NCBI RefSeq assembly: GCF_041381155.1
Contig: NC_091145.1
Location: forward strand, 38,331,882 to 38,395,881
Direction of reading: 5' to 3'
DNA: 64,000 nucleotides
Origin: Argopecten irradians
Taxonomy: Eukaryota > Mollusca > Bivalvia > Pectinida > Pectinidae
Shown: one piece after another, positions 22,097 to 31,784 of the stretch
How the letters are laid out: every line of letters begins with the position of its first letter
How positions within the stretch are numbered: position 1 is the first letter of the stretch
Made by a program: the position numbers and the translations under genes
The notes under the pieces: generated by a model
What the model saw: only the letters and a program-made list of their open reading frames with translations
Database searches by the model: none
Told to the model about the DNA's origin: nothing

Positions 22097-22409
22097 GGCC
22101 GAAGTAGACTGGACAAGTCGAAATAAGGTTCGATGCGTCATAAACGAGAATCACTGTTTGACAATATCGAGACGTAAAACGAAATGCTGGATAAAGATAC
22201 GCAAGGGCAAACGAGATCTCGCGTTGTCACCCGAGGTATTTTCCACGCTGTGTGACCTCAAAGAGTCCATACTGCTGGCCTGTGCATTTGTGGAAAATGG
22301 CCGACCTCGATCAGTATCTCAGCGACATGTACTTCAACTGGAAGAAGCCGGGTGCGTACCGGAGCCCGCGCACACTGTACGAAATGGTCAGACGGGATGG
22401 CAAACATAG
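22095..22409 (+). CDS. PC4-like ssDNA-binding candidate, 104 aa
   Basis: The segment CLTISRRKTKCWIKIRKG followed by KRDLALSPEVFSTLCDLKES has the beta-strand pattern, basic loop and final helix of PC4/SUB1-type single-stranded-DNA-binding domains (compare the family's WIDIRxY...LxLTxxQWxxL layout). The match is by eye and moderate. The C-terminal part overlaps the integrase start (22297) in another frame, so the functional end may be earlier. Its ATG overlaps the divergent ATPase ATG within a CATG palindrome. Confidence 0.45.
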   Translation: MAEVDWTSRNKVRCVINENHCLTISRRKTKCWIKIRKGKRDLALSPEVFSTLCDLKESILLACAFVENGRPRSVSQRHVLQLEEAGCVPEPAHTVRNGQTGWQT

Positions 22410-23427
22410 CATAGGGCTTTCTAGAATCAAGCACTGGCTACAGCAGCAGGATCCGTACAGCCTCAATAGGCCAGTGCGCCGCCATTTCCGCCGCCGGGTG
22501 GTATTGACTTCCGGTTTGAACCAGCAGTTCGACAGTGATTTAATGGACGTCAGCAATCTCAGTAAATACAACGACGGTGTCAGGTTTATTTTGGTATGCA
22601 TCGACGATTTCAGTCGATACCTCATGGTTGCGCCGCTGAAAAACAAAACATCAGACACCGTTATATCGGGACTGGAAAGCATATTTCTGGAGAGAGCCCC
22701 ACAAAAAATCCGCACGGACCGCGGTAAGGAGTTTACGTCTAATAAAACGGAATCATTCTTTCGCGCCCGAGGCATCGAACATTTCGTCACGGACAACGCC
22801 CCTATCAAAGCAAACTTTGCAGAACGCGTCATCAGAACCATTCGCAACGGCATGTACAGATATTTCAATCACAAGCAGAGCTACGATTATCTGAGCGTTT
22901 TACCGGATCTAATTAAAAACTACAACGAAACGCCTCACAGCTCGCTCCATGGTCTGGCCCCGCGCGATGTGACGCCAGAAAACGAGGTGGATTTGCTGAT
23001 GAAGCTTTACTACCCGGTACAAAAACTCGCAAAACAGAGTAAAACTTTAAAACATAAAAAACCTCGCTTGCGATCTGTCTTTAAGTTCAAGGTCGGTGAC
23101 AAAGTCAGAATATCGCATCTTCGCCAACCGTTCACTCGTGACTTTCACGAGACGTTCACGGGAGAGATATTCACAGTTACAAGTAGAGTCTATAGACAGG
23201 ATATTGATCTGTATAAACTCGAGGATTACAATGGCCGGCCAATTACAGGTACGTTTTACGCTGGCGAACTGCTGAAGGTGATTAATCCTGAAAATATCAA
23301 GTATAGAATAGAGCGCGTCTTGAAAACGAGATATAGGAAGAAGAAAAAACAATTACTTGTTAAATGGATGAATTGGCCGAGCGAGTATAACTCGTGGATA
23401 GACGAAGAATCAGTTACGGACATTTAA
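22297..23427 (+). CDS. Polinton integrase with C-terminal chromodomain
   Basis: This is an RVE-family DDE integrase that would insert the element. From the ATG at 22297 (MADLDQYLSDMYFNWKKPG), an N-terminal HTH-like region is followed by the catalytic core: D in DSDLMDVS, D in IRTDRGKEF, and E in KANFAERVIRTIR. The target-phase segment NETPHSSL and an SH3-like FKVGDKVRI come next. The last about 45 residues form a chromodomain (YRIERVLKTR ... QLLVKWMNWPSEYNSW), which in related integrases directs insertion to marked chromatin. At about 376 aa it is the usual length and looks whole. A longer open frame upstream lacks an ATG and is not used. Confidence 0.93.
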   Translation: MADLDQYLSDMYFNWKKPGAYRSPRTLYEMVRRDGKHSIGLSRIKHWLQQQDPYSLNRPVRRHFRRRVVLTSGLNQQFDSDLMDVSNLSKYNDGVRFILVCIDDFSRYLMVAPLKNKTSDTVISGLESIFLERAPQKIRTDRGKEFTSNKTESFFRARGIEHFVTDNAPIKANFAERVIRTIRNGMYRYFNHKQSYDYLSVLPDLIKNYNETPHSSLHGLAPRDVTPENEVDLLMKLYYPVQKLAKQSKTLKHKKPRLRSVFKFKVGDKVRISHLRQPFTRDFHETFTGEIFTVTSRVYRQDIDLYKLEDYNGRPITGTFYAGELLKVINPENIKYRIERVLKTRYRKKKKQLLVKWMNWPSEYNSWIDEESVTDI

Positions 23428-23429
23428 AT

Positions 23430-23843
23430 ATGTTGGACTTTTACGCCGTTATCTCCAGTACGGACAGCTTAACCTTTCACCCGTCAAACACGCCGTGCTC
23501 GTTTACCATTCAACTCAAGACCCCTGTTTACTTTAAGGATTATTTGTGGCACGTAGGGTTGTGCGAAATCGGATTAGCCGAGACCTGCAACGTACCCTTG
23601 TACGTGTATTGCGATCTGATAGACTCCAGCTTCGTATGCGACGATCAGAGACCTTTACTCCGGCGCATTCACCTGGAAACGTCAAAACACGCCGTGTATT
23701 CATCGCCGTTTTACCTACCTGTGATAAGTAGCGAAGCCCGGTCATTAGGGATCAACGTGAGGACAGCGGACGGCGAGCCAGCGCGCCGCTTACGGAACCC
23801 CGTGACATTGACATTACATTTCAAACCTCGATTTTTATTTTGA
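23430..23843 (+). CDS. Polinton minor capsid (penton-type) protein
   Basis: This single jelly-roll protein would form capsid vertices. It begins MLDFYAVISSTDSLTFHPSN, shows the family's opening of a short strand then S-x-F(T/H)-x-N-x-x-x-x-F-x-I-x-L (TPCSFTIQLKTPVYF), and continues with WHVGLCEIGLAE, a position conserved in these proteins. About 137 aa is typical. It starts 3 bp after the integrase stop and ends 1 bp before the next gene, matching the standard integrase-penton-capsid order. It looks whole. Confidence 0.75.
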   Translation: MLDFYAVISSTDSLTFHPSNTPCSFTIQLKTPVYFKDYLWHVGLCEIGLAETCNVPLYVYCDLIDSSFVCDDQRPLLRRIHLETSKHAVYSSPFYLPVISSEARSLGINVRTADGEPARRLRNPVTLTLHFKPRFLF

Positions 23844-23844
23844 T

Positions 23845-24141
23845 ATGACAACTGTTTACCTGCCAGATGTCGACAAGTGGACAAGATTCTTTGTGAAGTC
23901 CGCAAACGAATCTCGCCCAGCTCCTACTCGGACGCAAACAACCGGAACTCTAGGTCATTCACCTGCTACGCATGCGCGAGGGTTAACTTCAATAAACGAC
24001 AGACACGAAACGACATCCCTACCCATCCAGGTCGTCGCACCGACACAGCAGATTGTACAACAAGCCCGCTCTACATTAAAAAGAGAGCGACCAGTCAAAC
24101 ACAAGAATAAAGCCAAGAAACGCAAGACAAACTTTTCATAA
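23845..24141 (+). CDS. Small basic-tailed Polinton protein, 98 aa
   Basis: It begins MTTVYLPDVDKWTRFFVKSA and ends in a strongly basic tail (KHKNKAKKRK) that could bind DNA or localise to the nucleus. It sits between the penton and major capsid genes with almost no spacing, a place where animal Polintons often carry a short virion-associated protein. No enzymatic motif is seen. It looks whole; the role is inferred from position only. Confidence 0.6.
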   Translation: MTTVYLPDVDKWTRFFVKSANESRPAPTRTQTTGTLGHSPATHARGLTSINDRHETTSLPIQVVAPTQQIVQQARSTLKRERPVKHKNKAKKRKTNFS

Positions 24142-24148
24142 AAAAAAA

Positions 24149-25451
24149 ATGGACGAGGGCCTTCCGAAAGAGCTCATGCTTTTCTCATTACCACCTACAC
24201 AGACAGGAGTCGAGAAGATGTACTATGTAGACTGTCGACCCGTTTCTCAGATAACAGGAAATGGACCCATTGAATTTCATATTTCCGGTCAGACGAGCGA
24301 CTATATCTCACTGAGCAAGAGCGCCCTCTACGTCAAGGCGCGTATCTCTAGGCAGGATGGCACCGATCTCGCACCCGCAGAAAAAAACAGCTCTGATCAA
24401 TCTTCCGCTTCAGACTATGTGGAGTCAGGTGGACGTGTCGCTACAGGGGAAACAACTCTCCGTCAATTCCGGAAATTATGCATACAAAGCGTATCTACAG
24501 ACTTTACTCAATTTCAGTAGATCGACCCAGAGAACGCAGCTTACGTCACAGATGTTCTTTTACGATACACCAGGTGCCATGAACGAAACAGACCCGGCAG
24601 GTACAAACAGTGGGCTTTACGAAAGATACCAATTCACTAAAGATAGTATGAACTTTGATATGATTGGGCCGCTTTGTGAGGACGTGTGTCGCCTCGATAG
24701 ATACATTCTGAACGGTGTCGACATTGACCTGAAGCTGTACAGAAACAGACTCCCATTCGTACTCATGTCGGGCGCTATCAACAAACAATACCAGATAGAA
24801 TTGCAAGAAATCGTTTTCCGGGTGTGCCGAGTGCAAGTGAACCCTGGAGTATTGGTCGGCCATAACAAAGCACTAGAGGTCAGTCCCGCTAAGTACCCTT
24901 ACGTCAGAACAGAGGTCAAGGTCGCCACAGTCCCTTCCGGTCAGAGCAGTTTTATTTGGGACAATCTATACCAGTCGAAATTACCATCGAAAATAATCGT
25001 CGGGTTAGTGTCGGGCGATTCCTATTCGGGACAATTCGATAAAAATCCATTCAATTTTCAACATTTCAACGCTGTCAGCGTCGGTCTCTACGTTAATAAC
25101 GTCAGTGTTCCCTATCGCCCCCACAAACTAGATTTCAACACGAACACCGGGCAGTGTTTCATCACTGCATTCCGCAGTTTGTACGAAGTGGCCGATAAGG
25201 CCGACAAAGATACAGATAACGCCATCGACCGTGACGACTGGCCGCTGGGCTACGCCCTCTACGGCTTCCTACTTCAGCCTCAGTTTGGCGATGAACCTCA
25301 CATGAGTTTGAACCAACAAGCCAATGTACGATTAGAAATCGTATTGTCTAAATCCCTATCAGAAACTGTGTCCTGTATTGTATATTCGGAATTCAATGAC
25401 ATGTTTCAAATCGACCAGGCTCGAAATGTGATTCTCTCCAGTGCATTGTAA
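24149..25451 (+). pseudogene. Polinton major capsid (hexon-type) protein, broken about once
   Basis: This double jelly-roll capsid gene begins MDEGLPKELMLFSLPPTQT, with the family's conserved early segment TGNGPIEFHISG ... YISLSKSALYVKARI. Later hallmarks include LQTLLNFS, the LPLAF-like region FDMIGPLCEDVCRLDRY, LLNGVDIDLKLYRN-type ILNGVDIDLKL, and a C-terminal VRLEIVLSKSLSETVSCIVYSEF. Nearly all of the expected length is present and it is interrupted about once. It is followed by a TA-rich spacer and opposed by minus-strand genes. Confidence 0.85.
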
Positions 25452-25716
25452 AATATATATATATATATATACATAAAATATATGCGGTCGAAAGTATATT
25501 TTAGCAACGAATACAAAACCGTATGAATATATATATATTTTTTTTTAATAGAATTGACCACATATATATATATATTGAACTAATTAAAAGACATCAAAAC
25601 AAACACATGTTATTTCTTTTTTTTATTTGTTTATTTCAGTTATAGGTCTGTATTGGTATATGGCAAACTACATACAAATGTCTGTATACACGAAAAAAAA
25701 AAAAAAAAAAAAAAAG
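25452..25716. promoter_or_regulatory. Convergent TA-rich spacer after the capsid gene
   Basis: (TA)n tracts occur near 25455, 25525 and 25562, with a poly-A run near 25692. Minus-strand AATAAA signals (tttatt near 25624 and 25631) would serve the genes ending at 25717. It resembles the other convergent spacer at 20357-20913. Confidence 0.5.
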
Positions 25717-26055
25717 TTAATTTTCCTCGTCAACATGCAGAACAAACTTCCATTTGTCAGCAGGCAGATTCATCATTTTGACGATTTCACACTGATTATT
25801 CTCCAACACTTGTTTGTATAGGTTCCAAATGTCATAATCGTCCTCGCTTAGTTTCAACACCTTGTCCAGTACTGCGATGCGATTCAGGTTCTTTTTGGCC
25901 GAGTCGTAGAATTTATCGATTTTATCCGACTGTTCCATAAGGCAACCTTCCAAGTGATGTTTTTGTGAAGGATGTTCACATTCACATCCGACACAGCTTT
26001 TCTTTGCCAATGTATCTACGTGTTCGAGTAGTGACGATGCTAGACACTCAATCAT
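25717..26055 (-). CDS. Polinton Cys/His protein with CxGC...HPSQ...H motif, 112 aa
   Basis: The N-terminal third contains CVGCECEHPSQKHHLEGCL, a probable metal-binding cluster; a similar CxGCxxxHPSQxxHxCL arrangement is, to my memory, common among unnamed Polinton proteins. The rest is helical and acidic (LKLSEDDYDIWNLY). It overlaps the upstream minus-strand gene by 8 bp, indicating a compact two-gene block. The function is unknown. It looks whole. Confidence 0.6.
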   Translation of the reverse strand: MIECLASSLLEHVDTLAKKSCVGCECEHPSQKHHLEGCLMEQSDKIDKFYDSAKKNLNRIAVLDKVLKLSEDDYDIWNLYKQVLENNQCEIVKMMNLPADKWKFVLHVDEEN

Positions 26056-26581
26056 GATCTGAATGTGTTCGCCAGACTCCTCGTTGATTCCCAGCTCCTT
26101 CTCCAGTATAGCGCTTAACGATACAACCGACTCCCCACTGTTCCGGTTTCATAGCTATTCCATAACGTGTAGGGTTCTCCGGCAAGTCAGTATTCCCCAT
26201 AAAGTACACCCTTATGTCCACCAACGTAAAGTAGAAATCGTTCGGTATATATTTCGACTTGATCCTCGACACACTCACAAACCGATTCGGTGACAACTTC
26301 CATGAAACTTTCATTTCGCTTTTTTGATCCTCTACTTTCTTAACCTCTTCCGAGATTTCGCCTTTGACCCTCATCAGTGCGCTCCATTGTTCCAAAGTCA
26401 TCGATATCCCTTTATAGTCAACGGGTACCATTTTCCCCTCCTCATCAGTCTGCAGCTTCTTTATCTTTATACGGCATTCATCGTTTACCATACCCGAATA
26501 CAGGTATACATCGTTTCCAAGAGACTTCAATGCGCTAGCCATGATGTCGAGTGATGATCGATGCCTACTTGTTTTAGACAC
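26048..26581 (-). CDS. Candidate tandem PC4-like protein, 177 aa
   Basis: Two segments share the same layout: RIKIKKLQ ... GISMTLEQWSALM, and FVSVSRI ... TLVDIRVYFMG ... GIAMKPEQWG. Each has beta strands, then a G-I-x-M-x-x-E/P-Q-W turn-helix that resembles the end of a PC4/SUB1 domain. If correct, it is a double ssDNA-binding or transcription-coactivator-like protein. The call is by pattern only. It is the first gene of the minus-strand pair with the Cys/His protein. Confidence 0.4.
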   Translation of the reverse strand: MSKTSRHRSSLDIMASALKSLGNDVYLYSGMVNDECRIKIKKLQTDEEGKMVPVDYKGISMTLEQWSALMRVKGEISEEVKKVEDQKSEMKVSWKLSPNRFVSVSRIKSKYIPNDFYFTLVDIRVYFMGNTDLPENPTRYGIAMKPEQWGVGCIVKRYTGEGAGNQRGVWRTHSDHD

Positions 26582-27015
26582 GAAAGTAAAGATGACTCCG
26601 CCAGTCGTTTCATATATACAGAAGATGTTACATACAAATATAACTACAGAAGTAAACTATTTTGTCTTCTACAAAAAATAGTTATATCAGTTTCTCAATA
26701 TTTACCCGAATGTCTCACTAACTACGCGCAATCTCATGTCACGATCAAAGGTACTGTTTATACAGATATTTATCCTATCAACACAATTGTAGCAAACAAC
26801 CAGTATTTAAGATTGTTAACAATAAACCGTTTAAATTCGCCAAACAAATATTATACATCTTACGACACTATTACCTGTTGTCGGCAGGTGAATTATATTA
26901 AAACCGATAGTCTATGCACTAATCATCTATCAATATATGAATAAGATTAACACACAGTGGCACGCGATTCATCAATACCGTTGTATTCAACAATGACTAT
27001 TTTATCGACGTCTTA
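26582..27015. other. Polinton right flank, no clear gene
   Basis: An open frame at 26561-26944 (+) starts inside the opposing gene and has no recognisable features. It may be the promoter side of the minus-strand pair. Confidence 0.35.
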
Positions 27016-27186
27016 TCATTGTTACGATAATACCTAACAAAATCTCTTTAATTTCACCGACAAAGCGACCCCTACAATCCTGACTTCGTCTAATCATTGT
27101 TACTATAATACTTAACAAGATTCCTTTAATCTCATTACAACATATATGTCACCGACACAGCGACCCCTACAATCCTGACTTCGGGA
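27016..27186. repeat. Two tandem related blocks, possible Polinton terminal region
   Basis: Blocks at about 27016-27094 and 27095-27186 share atcattgtta, ataatac-taacaa, tttaat and a perfect cgacccctacaatcctgac. Tandem repeats near Polinton ends are known, but no inverted partner is visible because the left end is missing. Confidence 0.5.
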
Positions 27187-28206
27187 TCTATTTTTAGATA
27201 GGCCTATAAAGCACCTCACAACACTACTTTTGTAGTAAATGATTAACGTTAGTTATTTGATCACCAGGTTTTGTGCTTATTAAACCGTTTACTCATTCCA
27301 ACATTTGTATATTTTTCTTAGCAGAAATGGATGTTCTGGATCTAAATGTGCAGGAGTTAGATGAGGACCTCCGTCCTGTGTGACAGCCACAGGGTATACG
27401 TATGGCATGCCCTGTGGGAGGGTGCAGTGAGACCCTACGCGGGAATACCGATCAAAATAAAAATGTTTTCCTGAAAATTAAGATGAAAATTGTTACAAGA
27501 CAATATTTTGGTTGTGTGTATGATGGAATAATTGTGATCCAGTCGCATGTGTTTGTGTTACGTATTTAATATATATATATGGAAAAAAAAACCTGGTACA
27601 ATAATTTAGGGTATACTTTGTTTATATGCATTTTATATGTGTGACTGGACACAGTTTATCTCCTCTGGAACAAATATACACTGGGTGTGACAGTCACACT
27701 CATCATTTCATTATTTAATTATTTATCTGCTCGTTATTGTTATTGTGTGTTACATTTTGAATGATCTATATTTTAATAAAATTTTTGTATTTATTTTCTT
27801 AGTGCAATTGATAGCTATAGGAGAATGAGATGCTCCCTTGCACTCGCCTCCCTTATTTTGGGTGATATTTTTTTGTGTTATGTATGTGTGTACTTTTGTT
27901 TGGCAAATTGGGTATGATTGTTTCGTATATATATTTTTGTTCTGTAGTTCCCAATTTGTTTGTATTTTCAATATATTTTTGGGATACAGTATATATTTAC
28001 ATTTGTTTATAGACTTGGATTTATGTGCGTTAATGAGGCACCATGTATATATATATATTGTTATCTGTGCATAATGTAGTTGTTGTTAGTATTACTTCCG
28101 GTGCGGAAGTTGTAATTTTTTTCTCTCGCTTTCATTTATATTTTTGCTGCAGACAAATGTTGTGTTTTGTTTTAACATTTGTCTATTTTTCATAGGGGGG
28201 AGGAGT
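27187..28206 (+). mobile_element. 3' internal remnant of an LTR retroelement
   Basis: The sequence leads into a polypurine tract (aggggggaggag, ending at 28204-28205) directly before an LTR, so at least its right part is the 3' internal region of an LTR element. No gag or pol domain is recognisable; a short frame near 27328-27380 (MDVLDLNVQELDEDLRPV) could be a polyprotein end. The left limit and family (Ty3-like or other) are unresolved. It is a fossil lacking most of its body. Confidence 0.6.
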
Positions 28207-28834
28207 GTGAAAGGATTGATATTTGTAAATTGTATGACCGGCCGGTCGTGTGTGAAAGTGGTTTTGTTTAATATAAATAATATTATGTCATCTGTTTTGT
28301 AATGCCTAATTGCTGGTGTTATATTTCCGTATTGTTTATTGCCGCTGGTTTCCTGTTGTCATCCGGGTATCTCAATTTGGTTACTTCCTTTACTTTCATT
28401 CAATTTGTAACAAGGTATCTTATTGGCTAAATTTGTCCCATTGTGTAATCGCTATATAAACCCGCTGTAGTCCGTGTAACTTCAAGCTGCATTAGCACTG
28501 ACCTGCTGGTAGGCTCACTCTCTGCTCTCCTTCTCTCGTGTCTGTCTCTTTATTGTTGTCTGTGGGGTTGGGGGATCTGTGTCCCTTTATAAAGTTAGTA
28601 TACGTAGTTGTGTAGTATATAGTTCCGTAAGTTTAAACCAGCGGTAGGGTCCTCCTATGTTCATATGTATACTTTGTTGTTGTTTACATGTTGATTGTTG
28701 ATATTTAAGCATCTGCGGGTGCAATAAAATACCCTGTACCACAGTTCTGTGTTGTTTACTCTCTGACCACGCTATATCTCTACGGAACCCCGGGTTGAAC
28801 GACATTGAACCTGGGTACAACGTAACATTACACA
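28207..28834 (+). mobile_element. LTR (3' LTR), about 628 bp
   Basis: It begins TGTGAAAGG right after a polypurine tract and ends about ACATTACACA (28832-28834), giving TG...CA ends. It contains a TATA box (ctatataaac near 28450) and a polyadenylation signal (aataaaata near 28720). The first 240 bp are identical to the partial LTR at 5862. No matching target duplication could be established. Confidence 0.8.
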
Positions 28835-28967
28835 TAGTAGTGACACTAGTATTCGTAGTGACAGACGAACGTGACTACACTCCTATTACACATGCACAGT
28901 AACATGTATTAGCCCCAACCCGGTTCGACCCCTAATTACATGTTCACGTATATTTATTCGTTAACTT

Positions 28968-29152
28968 TGGTTTGTTTATTTTTTACGTCCTATTAACAGC
29001 CAGGGTCATGTAAAGACGTGCCAGGTTTGTTGGTGGAGGAAAGCCGGAGTACCCGGAGAAAAACCACCGACCAGCGGTCAGTACCTGGCAACTGCCCCAC
29101 ATGGGAATTCGAACCCGCATCCCAGAGGTGGAAGGCTTGTGGTAAAAAATAA
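28968..29152 (-). mobile_element. tRNA-type SINE fragment
   Basis: On the minus strand there is a pol III B box GGGTTCGAATTCC (complement near 29104-29117). About 30 bp later comes the core ggtggtttttctccgggtac then ctccggctttcctcc, ending in taataggacgtaaaaaataa. I associate this core with SINEs of molluscs and other invertebrates. The A-box end is missing or decayed. Confidence 0.65.
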
Positions 29153-29249
29153 TAAAAGCTACCTTAATGATTTTGTTGTTCCTATTAACCTTTGTAAGAA
29201 GAGAAACTTTGGTAAAAGAAAAATAAAACATAAATTGTCGCGTCATTTA

Positions 29250-31680
29250 GTGCTATCCAGATCGATTTATATTGTACATTACTTAACTCAAGGATAAGGA
29301 TAAATGATATTCATAAGTTGTCCGAAAGGCGTTCTATAACTATTAGTGGAAAATAGACCCAATTTTGAAGCGATATACATGTATCTCATTCCCAACGTTT
29401 TTGGTGTGTCGTTTAAACAAGGACATATATGAGAAGGATAATTTTTAAAGTCACACTGGGTTTTGGGGTAGTACAAGGCAGGAGCTTTTGTGTTTGTGCA
29501 CTGACCGTGACGTTGGGCGACACCTGATTTTCCTTTGATATCCGGTTACCACCTTACTTTCTGAAGCGGGGCCGTCATTTCATGAGCTGTCGTATTTTTT
29601 AACGAAAATTTAAGGCATACATGTATTCTATTTTTTTCGTCCTTAAAGCATGTAGTAAACGTTGTGAAATTTAATAAACTTTACATTGGTGTTTCGTTTG
29701 ACTCGATAAGACAAGCATTTGTTGAGAAAAACGGTTTTTATTCCCGGTTTATAGGCGTCTCGCGTGGTGTTTGGTAGTGTAAAGAGACAGTGACGAATCC
29801 TTCTCACTTATAAATTCTTGGTTTAGATAAAAATAAATTTCCTATAGTTGACAATTTAAAATGACATTTAAAACGGTTGCTATCCGATATAATCTAAAGA
29901 TAATCGACACACGTACAAATGTACATGTATAGCTCTGAATGACCCCGCTTTTGACAAAATAAGCCTACAATGGATATAACTTTTCTCTCCAGATGTCATC
30001 CACGTCTAATTCTGACACGCCCTTAGGCCTAAATGACCCCGGTTTAACCAAGGATTGGATAGGTACAAAAACTAGATTTCGGCAAGTAACACAATAACCT
30101 CGCTTGACAATATGTGATTTCCAAAAAGCTTGACTGACTATATATATAGGCCTATACCATTTTACAATGAACAGAAAGTGCCCATGACTTGTTGTGTCTG
30201 AGACAATACAACATTTTGATGCAGTTTTCAGCTTAAACAATAGGGGAGACCGGGGCTAGTCCGGCTTCGGGGCATGTTCGTCACCCGGCAAAATTTTGCG
30301 CGCATAATGCTTGAAATAGACAATTTAAACCTATACAATTTAAGCAGAAATAACATAGAAACGTGAACAATTCATAGTTTGTCTACATGGCAGTTTGATC
30401 GGGATTTTTTTTTTTTTTTTTTTTTTGTGGATTTCATTTTAGTGTGATAATTTGTAAGTATAAGTAATGCGCCCATGATTGGGTGCCATGGCGATTTGAC
30501 CACTCCGGTGTTGTTACGTTATGACTCGATGGTCGGCAAATCGTCATGTCACCCTATCGTAGGGGATTCAACTGTTTTATCCAAGATTATTTCAGTTTCA
30601 ATCCGAATTGAATTTATTGAAACTGTGAAATGATCGAAATTGGGTGGGCTGTGGTGATGGTCTTTTGTCTAATAATATATATCTAACATCCTCGATATTC
30701 CAGTGGTTTCTATTGCTGCCATAAAACCTACCCCTGAACTATTTCATAGCAAATTTGGAGGCTTTGTTTGCGACAACAGATGGACAAATAATTTGGTCCG
30801 TTGATGTACATCAAAATAATCAAGTAACGGCACTGTGTTGATGACTTTAGGCTTTGAAGTTGGGCGTCGCTCAATATAATCTTCAAATTAAGGAAATTTT
30901 ATGCCGATCTGTGATTGACCAGAGTTTTTTTTATTTTTTTTTTTTTATTTTTTTTTTATCTTTCGAATTGTCTTCATTTATTCTTTGGCATAGTCCAGGG
31001 GTGGACATTACGTAGACCTATCATTGACCCCTTGATTATTGAGCATTAGTATTCTGTAGGATGATCTTCTTCTGATGTGAATGTTAACTTGCCTTTGATC
31101 CAGATGTATAATACTAGGACAAATATACGTACCCGGCCTACTATACATTTTGGTTAAACGACATCTTTATCTGTCTTAAAGTGCTTTAAGCTACAATATT
31201 GCAGCTAGTATAATACCTATTATTATACCACACATTCATTTAGAATGTTCTGATTGGATTAAACTTGATCACATGACATTGAATAAATTAAATATTTCCT
31301 CGGAATTGGGAGGCGAGGAAAATAACTCCAGAGAAATAACCCCTTGGAAGCTCCGCATGTGACCGGAAGTAAACATCATCGTCAACCAACAATGGCAACA
31401 ATGTTGCTTTTTATTTTGCAGTCCGACGAATGAAGCAACGTTGTTGGGATTTATCGTCATGGGTTCCTTTACCAGATATTTAGATAACATGTTAATGTTG
31501 AATATAATAAATTTATGGGTTTATCTTGATTTTGTTCGATATAACAAAATAATTATGTCTCTGTATGTCGGGATACACCAGAATTGTCTCCCTTGAAAGA
31601 GTTATTTTCTCTTGGTACGTGTAATTTTAGATAATTGGTTAATGGCCAGAAAACTCAATGTGCTGTCAATAAAGTCGAAA
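29250..31680. other. No supportable gene
   Basis: Short frames only. Poly-T runs lie near 30405 and 30930. A possible hairpin at 30481-30554 pairs gggtgccatggcgatttg with caaatcgtcatgtcaccc around a loop of about 30 bases. Confidence 0.4.
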
Positions 31681-31784
31681 CCGTAATTACCAGAGTCTTC
31701 GAACCATGCTTACCCATACACAGTACTCACTCATCACCAGTAATACTGAATCACTAATAGATCTATAAATAATCAACCTGGATA

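Larger units (their letters stand above)
15316..27190. mobile_element. Polinton/Maverick (adintovirus-like) fossil, left end missing
   Basis: The set of hallmark genes defines it: protein-primed DNA polymerase B, FtsK/HerA-type packaging ATPase, RVE integrase with a C-terminal chromodomain, penton-type minor capsid and hexon-type major capsid. Accessory genes include a small hydrophobic-tailed protein, a Cys/His protein, PC4-like candidates and a spliced membrane glycoprotein. No adenain-type protease was found; it may lie in the missing left part. The polymerase is heavily broken, the major capsid gene has about one break, and most other parts look whole, so the copy is probably of moderate age or partly mis-assembled. 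No terminal inverted repeats could be matched because the left end falls in or beyond the gap. The right limit is an estimate. Confidence 0.9.

Noticed and set aside
22252-22296. Extension of the integrase frame upstream of 22297
   Set aside because: It begins at GTG and not ATG, and the natural start MADLDQ lies inside.
5862-28834. A single 23-kb LTR retroelement bounded by the two LTR copies
   Set aside because: The left copy is incomplete, no gag or pol is visible, and the interval is filled by unrelated elements and a gap.
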